Origin: DAOTWA01 sp034435955
GTDB taxonomy: Bacteria > Chloroflexota > Anaerolineae > Anaerolineales > Anaerolineaceae
Direction of reading: 5' to 3'
Assembly: GCA_034435955.1 (NCBI GenBank)
Contig: DAOTWA010000001.1
Location: 1 to 11,992, forward strand
DNA length: 11,992 nucleotides
The position numbers and the translations under genes were made by a program. Below the pieces are notes generated by a model. That model was not told the DNA's origin and did no database searches. It saw only the letters and a program-made list of their open reading frames with translations. Shown here piece after piece: positions 7,400 to 11,992 of this stretch (within the stretch, counting starts at the first letter, position 1; each line of letters begins with the position of its first letter).

Positions 7400-7428
7400 T
7401 TGCGGTTGGCTCGGGAAGGCTGTAAAAT
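7400..7428 (+). promoter_or_regulatory. Promoter of the YbaK-like gene
   Basis: TAAAAT (7423-7428), preceded directly by TG, has TTGCGG (7400-7405) at exactly 17 bp. Only the first three -35 bases match consensus, so the -10 carries most of the weight. A start near 7435 would exclude the upstream ATG at 7431 from the mRNA. Confidence 0.5.
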
Positions 7429-7457
7429 ACATGAGCATCATGTTCAAGGAGGATGCC

Positions 7458-7937
7458 TTGCCCGCCAATCTCTCGCCCAACGCCCAGCGCTGTCAGGATG
7501 CGCTGAACCGGCTGGGATTCACCTTCCAGGTGGTCGAGCTGCCACAGAGTACGCGCAGCGCTAAGGAAGCGGCAGCGGCCATCGGCTGCCGCGTCGAGCA
7601 GATCGCCAAATCGTTGGTATTCAGGGGTGCGTCGAGCGGACGGCCGCTGCTCGTGATTGCCTCAGGCGCCAACCGGGTGAACGAAGAATTGCTGGCCGCG
7701 GCCTGCGGGGAACCGGTCGAGAAGGCGGACGCCGATTTCGTCCAGCAGGCCACCGGCTATTCCATCGGCGGCGTGCCGCCGGCGGCCCATCGCCAGCCGT
7801 TGCCGACTTACCTCGACCGCGACCTGCTCCAGCACACGGACATTTGGGCAGCTGCCGGCAGCCCCTTCGCCGTCTTCCATCTCACGCCCCAAGAGCTGCT
7901 GGCGCTCACCCACGGCGTCGTGATCGACATCCATTGA
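7458..7937 (+). CDS. YbaK/ProX-type aminoacyl-tRNA deacylase
   Basis: A 159-residue single-domain protein of the YbaK family. Seen: STRSAKEAAAAIGC, then QIAKSLVFRG with the family's conserved Lys, NRVNEELLAAACGEP, GYSIGGVPPAAH, and a closing LTPQELLALTHGVVIDI. Family knowledge: these cytoplasmic proteins hydrolyse mischarged tRNAs (for example Cys- or Ala-tRNA-Pro) in trans. The exact substrate cannot be read. Start choice: TTG 7458 has a perfect AAGGAGG (7446-7452) 5 nt upstream and gives the usual family N-terminus just before SPNAQRCQDAL. ATGs at 7431 and 7440 are in frame but lie on or before the predicted transcription start and lack a ribosome site, so they are less likely (the longer form would be 168 residues). 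The usual G-H of the PPxGH motif reads PPAAH. The family call is firm; the start is moderately sure. Confidence 0.9.
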   Translation: MPANLSPNAQRCQDALNRLGFTFQVVELPQSTRSAKEAAAAIGCRVEQIAKSLVFRGASSGRPLLVIASGANRVNEELLAAACGEPVEKADADFVQQATGYSIGGVPPAAHRQPLPTYLDRDLLQHTDIWAAAGSPFAVFHLTPQELLALTHGVVIDIH

Positions 7938-8190
7938 TGCGCGCCTGGCGGACGGCAGAAGAATTTCCGGGCATGCGCGCAGAAAGCCTGGAGCTGAAGA
8001 CCTCCCGGAGGAAAAGTCGCGCTGGATTTTTTCCATGCCTCATCCGCCGTTGCCTCTCCGGCGAGCCATCCATGCGCGAAAATCTGGCCCATTCCTTTAT
8101 GCGAATACCTTGTCGCATCGGGAACACAGCGGGGAAATCCTGAGTGAAAGGCGGGGTGGAAATTCCCCATGGCCGCCGGTCAGCAGTTCC

Positions 8191-9039
8191 ATGAGCGATA
8201 TCCCGGATGTACCTGAGTATCACATGCGGCCGCAGGATGCGCTGATCACCCTCGGCACCCTGGCCGGATTTGTGATCTTCTCCTCCTTCCTGCTGCAAAG
8301 CCTGCGCCTGTCGCTCATCATGGCCGCCAGCCTGGCCGCGCACGAGCTCGGCCATATCCTGGTAGACGTGACGCAGGGTGTTCATTGGCGGCTGCGCTTT
8401 ACCCCTATCGGCGCGCGCCTGGAAACGCCGCTTCAGCAGCGCCGCTGGTTAAGTCATTACGAAAACGCGCTCATCCACCTGGCGGGGCCGGCGGCCAGCC
8501 TCCTTTACGCAGCGATGGCCATCCTGGTCTATTACCTCACCATTCATGAATCCAGCGACCTGCTCCAGCTGGCCAATTTCAGCGCTCAGGTGGGGTTGTT
8601 CAATTTGCTGCCGCTGGGCCGCGCGACCGATGGCGGCAAGTTCCTGGAACGCGTCTTCACCTCGCTCAATAACCGCGACGACTGGCGCATCTTCTGGCTG
8701 CCCATCATCTGGGGTGTGACCGTACTCGGCGGCACCATGCTGGCCTTTTATTTGGAGCACAGCCGTGAGCTGATACCGCCCCACGTGCTGAGCTATCTGC
8801 TGGTGGTGCTCTGGCTGGTGATCGGCATGCTTGTGGAGAAGCGCCACGAGGACCCCCTGGGGTGGATCTCCGCCCAGGCGATGACCTACCGCCAGGCCTG
8901 GCGACTGATGCTGTCGGTCGGCATCCTCTTGCTGGCCTGCACCCTGATCGTCACCATGACGCCCTTCTGGCTGCCCCCAGAGCACATTCTGACCATGGCG
9001 AGCAACATCCGACACGTCGCTGCGCTTCTGTTCCATTAG
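8191..9039 (+). CDS. Site-2-protease-like (M50-type) membrane metalloprotease
   Basis: A 282-residue membrane protein. From ATG 8191: a hydrophobic segment at about 18-35, then SLIMAASLAAHELGHILVD with the zinc motif HELGH (His51, Glu52, His55) inside the second segment. A third segment, ALIHLAGPAASLLYAAMAIL, follows. FNLLPLGRATDGGKFLE supplies the third-ligand region (Asp147, equivalent to the N-P-DG motif of site-2 proteases), and three more segments run to the C-terminus. There is no PDZ domain. Family knowledge: such enzymes cut within membranes, often releasing anti-sigma factors or signal peptides; the target here is unknown. The start is uncertain. The frame is open upstream to about 8035, but the peptide there is not protein-like. 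ATG 8191 and ATG 8224 both lack a clear ribosome site. The 253-nt gap before it (7938-8190) holds no feature I trust apart from a short frame at 8169-8216 that overlaps the start. Confidence 0.82.
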   Translation: MSDIPDVPEYHMRPQDALITLGTLAGFVIFSSFLLQSLRLSLIMAASLAAHELGHILVDVTQGVHWRLRFTPIGARLETPLQQRRWLSHYENALIHLAGPAASLLYAAMAILVYYLTIHESSDLLQLANFSAQVGLFNLLPLGRATDGGKFLERVFTSLNNRDDWRIFWLPIIWGVTVLGGTMLAFYLEHSRELIPPHVLSYLLVVLWLVIGMLVEKRHEDPLGWISAQAMTYRQAWRLMLSVGILLLACTLIVTMTPFWLPPEHILTMASNIRHVAALLFH

Positions 9040-9127
9040 CCCATCGTTCCGTCTCATTGGGAGTGGGGGAATAACCGCCGCGACCATTCCAAAATGACCC
9101 CGTTTCGTGCCCGTTGATGTTTTCGTA

Positions 9128-9133
9128 TACAAT
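9128..9133 (+). promoter_or_regulatory. Possible -10 box upstream of the receiver gene
   Basis: TACAAT lies within TATACAAT, five of six bases matching a -10 box, in an AT-rich patch of the 232-nt gap 9040-9271. No good -35 sits at 16-18 bp; TTGATG at 9114-9119 is too close. If used, it gives a leader of about 130 nt before the receiver ATG. Confidence 0.35.
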
Positions 9134-9185
9134 AAAAACCAGGGTTCAGGTGGTAGGACGGCGATGAACGGGAAAAGGAGATCGC

Positions 9186-9224
9186 ATGTTGCCCGGTACG
9201 CAGTCGCGCAGCCTGCGCACGTAA
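9186..9224 (+). CDS. Putative 12-codon leader peptide upstream of the receiver gene
   Basis: ATG 9186 is preceded by AAAAGGAG (9173-9180) at 5-nt spacing, a better ribosome site than that of the downstream receiver gene. It encodes MLPGTQSRSLRT and stops with TAA at 9222-9224. Within it, GCGCA / TGCGC (9206-9218) forms a small hairpin, and a much stronger hairpin begins 6 nt after the stop. The arrangement resembles a leader peptide with attenuator, but the peptide has no run of one amino acid that would name a signal. It could equally be chance. An overlapping in-frame extension of the receiver from ATG 9164 is an alternative reading of the same DNA. Confidence 0.3.
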   Translation: MLPGTQSRSLRT

Positions 9225-9230
9225 AAACGA

Positions 9231-9258
9231 CTCCAGCCGGGCGCAAACCCGGCTGGAG
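9231..9258 (+). promoter_or_regulatory. Strong hairpin in the receiver gene leader
   Basis: CTCCAGCCGGG (9231-9241) and CCCGGCTGGAG (9248-9258) form a perfect 11-bp GC-rich stem around the loop CGCAAA. It ends 13 nt before the ATG at 9272 and just before the weak ribosome site AGGGGATGGA. With no U-run after it, a translational or RNA-stability role is more likely than simple termination. Confidence 0.6.
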
Positions 9259-9271
9259 CATAGGGGATGGA

Positions 9272-9655
9272 ATGATGGGCCCCGGTATATTCGTTTACAT
9301 TGCGGAGGACGATGAGGCGGTGCGCTCAGCCCTTCGGCTGATCCTCAAAAAACGGCCTGCACTGGTGGTATCCGGTGAAGCTGAGAATTGGGCAGCCTTA
9401 TTGAACCTTGTCAGGAACGCCTCGCCCAACCTGCTGCTGTTAGACTGGGAGCTGCCCGGTTTACCCATCCCCGGCTGGCGAGAGCGGTTGGATGCGCTCA
9501 ATCCCGGGGCGAAGGTGGTAGCCCTGAGCGGACGGCCGGAGGCCGCGGCGCAAGCGTTGGCCTCCGGCGCTCATGCGTTTACCAGTAAAGCTGAACCGCC
9601 CGAAAAACTGGTGGAAACAATCAGGGGAATGGTTCCCACCTACACGCGACCCTAA
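9272..9655 (+). CDS. Stand-alone response-regulator receiver domain
   Basis: A 127-residue CheY-like receiver with no output domain. From ATG 9272: the acidic pair Asp13/Asp14 in YIAEDDEAV, the phospho-acceptor Asp58 in NLLLLDWELPG, the switch residue Ser86 in VVALSGRPEA, and the conserved Lys106 in AFTSKAEPPEK. All core residues are present, so it should be phosphorylatable. No histidine kinase gene is in the window, so it is an orphan here. Start: ATG 9272 or 9275 places the first strand right after the initiator, as usual. The frame stays open upstream, with an ATG at 9164 that would add 36 residues of non-domain sequence, judged unlikely. The upstream leader carries a short ORF and a strong hairpin. 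It converges on a small minus-strand gene 32 bp away. Family certain, output unknown. Confidence 0.9.
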   Translation: MMGPGIFVYIAEDDEAVRSALRLILKKRPALVVSGEAENWAALLNLVRNASPNLLLLDWELPGLPIPGWRERLDALNPGAKVVALSGRPEAAAQALASGAHAFTSKAEPPEKLVETIRGMVPTYTRP

Positions 9656-9687
9656 GCTGCTGGCACCGATAAAGCGGCTTTTCGCCG

Positions 9688-9906
9688 TCAGGAAGATGAG
9701 GGCATCGCTTTCATCGCGGCCCGCGCTTCGTTCGGGTCGTGATAGACTTCCTCGACAATCAATCGCATCGTGTCGACCAAAGCGAAGCGGCGAGCTTTGG
9801 AGCTGCTGTACAGGGTCCGGTTGGCAATGATGGCGTATGAGCCAGAACGGTCGAGCTGGGCGATGCCCCTTTTCCCTTCCAGTCTGCAGTGGTTCGCAAA
9901 CACCAT
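9688..9906 (-). CDS. Small protein of unknown family (72 residues)
   Basis: I do not recognise this protein. The minus-strand frame from ATG 9904-9906 has GAGG with 6-nt spacing just upstream. A GTG at 9925-9927 would add seven residues. The middle and C-terminal parts look like a real folded protein: SYAIIANRTLYSSSKARRFALVDTM in two pieces (alternating hydrophobic strands, then a basic turn), followed by a helical RLIVEEVYHDP and EARAAM. Codons there end mostly in G or C, as in the neighbouring genes. The first 15 or so residues are less convincing. It lies 218 nt downstream of the MFS gene on the same strand and converges on the receiver gene, with an AT-rich repeat island directly upstream. 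It could instead be the 3' remnant of a longer gene. Moderate confidence that it is coding. Confidence 0.5.
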   Translation of the reverse strand: MVFANHCRLEGKRGIAQLDRSGSYAIIANRTLYSSSKARRFALVDTMRLIVEEVYHDPNEARAAMKAMPSSS

Positions 9907-9925
9907 CCTGCACCTCGCTGAAAAC

Positions 9926-9992
9926 ACCGGTAAATAAAACTACCTTTAAATTATTACCGGTAAAAACAAACACTTGTAAGCCTACCGCTAAA
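9926..9992. repeat. Iterated ACCGGTAAA-like repeats in an AT-rich island
   Basis: Exact copies of ACCGGTAAA sit at 9926-9934 and 9956-9964, 30 bp apart. Variants are ACCTTTAAA (9942-9950), ACTTGTAAG (9972-9980) and ACCGCTAAA (9984-9992). Unit starts are spaced 16, 14, 16 and 12 bp, so the array is a degenerate tandem series of about 14-16 bp. It lies 20-86 bp upstream of the minus-strand small gene, where operator sites would be expected. The surrounding 9907-10124 has no gene. From 9993 to 10124 I see nothing else. Confidence 0.5.
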
Positions 9993-10124
9993 TCATTCCC
10001 CCCTGCATCTCATGTAAAGCATACCCCATCTGACTGCGGCGTGACTTTATCCGCAAATCAAGACGACCTTAAGGCAAGTTTAAGAGCCTATTGGGGAGAA
10101 ATCCGCGCTGCAGTCGGACAGCTT

Positions 10125-11384
10125 TCAGGAGCTGATTTGCGATTCTGCTTCGCCGGCGGCTGGAGTTGCTTCCATCTGTCCACGGATCAAGGCCGATTCG
10201 GGTAAACGGGTGATCAAAAGGACGCCCAGCGCGGTCAGCGCCGCCAGCAGAAAGAGCGAAGCGCGGAAAGACCCATCCGGCGTCTTGAGCGCCTCCATAG
10301 CGAAGACGAACACCACCGATACCTGCCCGGCCAGATTGAGCAACCCATTGGAGCTGCCTTCGGGGGCCGGATACGTGATCTCGGCGCCGAACTGGAAACC
10401 CACCGGCGCCAGGCCCATGAGGAAAAACCCCAGCGCTGCAGAGGAGGCGATCAGTTCACCGTAGGAGGAGGCCAGGGTCAGCCCCGCCAGCCCGGGCAGG
10501 CTGAGCAGCAGGCCAGCAACCAGAAAAGGCTTGCGCCGCCGCACCCGGTCCGAGAGGGAAGGGATCAGCGCAGCCCCGGCGATGCCGCCCAGCAACAGAG
10601 CCGCGCCGACGAATCCAGCCTGGTCGGGGCTGAAGCCGCGCGGGCCGAGGATCTCGTCAATCCAGGTGGACACGCCGTTGAACACCCCCAGACCGATCAG
10701 GAAGACGTACATCAAGACCCACATCTCGCGCATGCCCAGCATGTGTTTCAACCCATCCAGCACCAGAGCGCGCGTCTCCTGACCCGGGGGACAGGGCGGA
10801 GTCGGGGGTGCCTCACGGGCGAATATCAGAAAGAGCACAGCCGAGAAAGCCGCCGCCGCGCCGTAGATCACCAGCATGGCCGGAATTCCATACGCGCCCG
10901 CCAGGGCAGGCGTCAGCGCCATACCGATGGCGATCCCCAGGAAAGAGGCTACTAATGCCAAACCCGAGGCGGTGGCGCGTTCTTCCAGGGGAAACCATTT
11001 GGCCGCCACGGTGGTCACCGCGTTGAGGAGGAACGGCTGGGCCGCCGCCAGGCCAAGCGTGGCGGCCAGAACACCGGCAAAACTCGCCCCTAATAGGCCC
11101 CGCAGCAGCCCAAAGACGCCCAGCAGCACAGCGCCAAAGCCCACGGCTTTGCGCAAACCGAATGTGTCGATCGCCCAGGAGGCCGGGATCGAAAGCGGCA
11201 CGTAGACGATCATGAACGACATGGCCAGGAAGCCGATCTGCAGCTCGGGCACGCCGTAAAACCTGGCCGCCGGCTGGGTGATGGCGGCGAAGCTGATCCA
11301 GAGCACCTGAATGGTCAGGTTGATGAACATGAAAACAGCTAGGACAGCCCAGCGGTAAGGATAAATCCGATATTTCTCTTCCAT
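10125..11384 (-). CDS. MFS transporter
   Basis: A 419-residue major facilitator superfamily protein with about 12 membrane segments, mostly hydrophobic from residue 12 to 405. From ATG 11382-11384: the first helix WAVLAVFMFINLTIQVLWI is followed by ITQPAARFYGV. The loop between helices 2 and 3 carries the motif-A remnant DTFGLRKAVGFGA. A cytoplasmic linker rich in Pro/Glu follows helix 6 (EAPPTPPCPPGQE), and the second half repeats motif A as SDRVRRRKPF. The N-terminal stretch (FYGVPELQIGFLAMSFMIVY) resembles the FLVCR-like/archaeal MFS group, but no substrate can be assigned. Start: the ATG has GAGGG about 8 nt upstream. A frame opening at 11468 adds 28 residues that look non-coding. The 254-nt gap upstream (11385-11638) has no convincing promoter. 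Family call firm. Confidence 0.92.
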   Translation of the reverse strand: MEEKYRIYPYRWAVLAVFMFINLTIQVLWISFAAITQPAARFYGVPELQIGFLAMSFMIVYVPLSIPASWAIDTFGLRKAVGFGAVLLGVFGLLRGLLGASFAGVLAATLGLAAAQPFLLNAVTTVAAKWFPLEERATASGLALVASFLGIAIGMALTPALAGAYGIPAMLVIYGAAAAFSAVLFLIFAREAPPTPPCPPGQETRALVLDGLKHMLGMREMWVLMYVFLIGLGVFNGVSTWIDEILGPRGFSPDQAGFVGAALLLGGIAGAALIPSLSDRVRRRKPFLVAGLLLSLPGLAGLTLASSYGELIASSAALGFFLMGLAPVGFQFGAEITYPAPEGSSNGLLNLAGQVSVVFVFAMEALKTPDGSFRASLFLLAALTALGVLLITRLPESALIRGQMEATPAAGEAESQISS

Positions 11385-11566
11385 CCTTTTCACCCTCTGC
11401 GAATCGATCCGGCCAGCATGCCAGCGGCAAGCATTAAAACAACCATACCCCGATCGCCGATTAATCACGTGTCGGTCTGCTCGCGACCTGGCCCGGACTG
11501 CTTCTCGATCTAAAGGTATAACCCCCTGCGCGCTGCGGCGATGCGTTTGACCCTGCTCCGCGAGAG

Positions 11567-11593
11567 TCTTCGTTGCGCTCAGGGCAAAGACAG
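11567..11593. repeat. Possible dispersed intergenic repeat element
   Basis: TCTTCGTTGCGCTCAGG followed by an ACA-ending tail resembles the short TTCGCT-GCGCTCAGG-type repeats I recall from between genes in many Chloroflexota and other environmental genomes. Only one copy is in the window, so repetition cannot be shown here. It lies in the gap between the adenosine-specific kinase and MFS genes. Confidence 0.3.
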
Positions 11594-11638
11594 ATTTTTA
11601 GGCGGGGGTAAAGCCAGGATGGATGCCGGCGGCGCCCT

Positions 11639-11992
11639 TTAAACCTTGTACCCGATGGCGCGGAGGAAGCCTTTCCGCCAGGCGATGTCCTCCTCGCCCT
11701 CGATGCCCACCGGCCTGGCGCCGTCCACCACTCCCAAGATGCTGCGACCTTCGCCCGTATCTGCCAGGATCACTTCCACCGCGTTGGCGGTCGCACAGTA
11801 GATGCGGCACACCTCGGGTACGTTTTTGATGGCATTCAACACGTTGATCGGATAAAACCCCTGGCCCAGGATGACGATGAACGCGTGACCAGCTCCGATG
11901 GTCAGGGCGTTCTTCTGCGCCAGCTCAACCAGAGCCGGGTCGGTGCCAGACCAGCGCACCAGGCACTTCCCCGACGCCTCGTTGAAGGCCAG
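11639..11992 (-). CDS. Adenosine-specific kinase family protein (5' end outside window)
   Basis: The 3' 117 codons of a minus-strand gene that runs off the right edge. Visible sequence begins LAFNEASGKCLVRWSGTD and continues with KNALTIGAGHAFIVILGQGF, PINVLNAIKNVPEVCRIYCA, TANAVEVILAD, and ILGVVDGARPVGIEGEEDIA, ending RAIGYKV. This is the conserved body of the family annotated as adenosine-specific kinase (PF04008 type), usually about 160 residues, so roughly 40 residues are missing. Family knowledge: common in archaea and thermophilic or deep-branching bacteria; the annotated role is binding or phosphorylation of adenosine, with limited biochemistry. Conserved Gly, His and Cys positions are intact. 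A GTG at 11957-11959 in the frame is internal, not the start. The stop TAA is at 11639-11641, with no clear terminator after it. Confident. Confidence 0.9.
   Translation of the reverse strand: MAFNEASGKCLVRWSGTDPALVELAQKNALTIGAGHAFIVILGQGFYPINVLNAIKNVPEVCRIYCATANAVEVILADTGEGRSILGVVDGARPVGIEGEEDIAWRKGFLRAIGYKV

Noticed and set aside
7937..7980. Direct repeat ATGCGCGC after the deacylase gene
   Set aside because: An 8-mer of GCGCGC type is expected by chance in GC-rich DNA and has no further structure.
8035..8190. N-terminal extension of the metalloprotease from ATG 8035
   Set aside because: The predicted 52 residues are basic, non-hydrophobic and do not look like a signal or domain; ATG 8191 fits the family better.
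8169..8216. Fifteen-codon frame overlapping the metalloprotease start
   Set aside because: Its ribosome site is poor and the short peptide has no distinguishing content; probably chance.
9671..9687. Short CGGC-loop-GCCG hairpin between the receiver and small minus-strand gene
   Set aside because: Only about four solid base pairs and no U-run; not enough to call a terminator.

Overview
The window is GC-rich (roughly 60% or more by eye) and carries single-copy chromosomal genes with little sign of mobile DNA. The gene set points to a bacterium of the Chloroflexota, probably an Anaerolineae-like lineage: a bacterial NurA/HerA pair, a SIMPL-domain lipoprotein, an adenosine-specific kinase family protein, a tripeptidyl-aminopeptidase-like hydrolase and a zinc-ribbon/FxLYD protein. 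This taxonomic reading is inference from protein resemblance and promoter style, not from a marker gene. No rRNA, tRNA, CRISPR, transposase or phage gene was seen.

Layout. (1) 2-1234 (+) is the 3' part of a secreted-type alpha/beta hydrolase. It converges on a SIMPL lipoprotein gene (1289-2020, -), with a 12-bp-stem hairpin between them. (2) 2150-5859 (+) is the centre of the window: a near-consensus promoter, then nurA, a small gene overlapping it by ATGA, then herA. The small middle protein reads as a stand-alone copy of HerA's N-terminal region (HAS-barrel) without the ATPase, so the operon seems to encode nuclease, ATPase-less HerA-like barrel, and motor ATPase. (3) 5880-7937 (+) holds three small genes, each with its own -10 element: a MOSC-domain protein, a zinc-ribbon protein with two FxLYD repeats, and a YbaK/ProX-type tRNA deacylase. 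(4) 8191-9655 (+) holds a membrane metalloprotease of the site-2 protease type and a stand-alone response-regulator receiver. The receiver's leader contains a 12-codon ORF with a good ribosome site and an 11-bp-stem hairpin. (5) 9688-11384 (-) holds a small unrecognised protein gene, an AT-rich island with iterated ACCGGTAAA-like repeats just upstream of it, and an MFS transporter. (6) 11639-11992 (-) is the 3' part of an adenosine-specific kinase gene.

How the genes work together: only nurA-HAS-herA is a clear functional unit (DNA-end resection and translocation). The others look like independently transcribed housekeeping or accessory genes. The best candidate for something under-described is the three-gene nurA/HAS-barrel/herA arrangement. 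Second-tier signals are the leader ORF plus hairpin before the receiver gene, and the repeat island before the small unknown gene.
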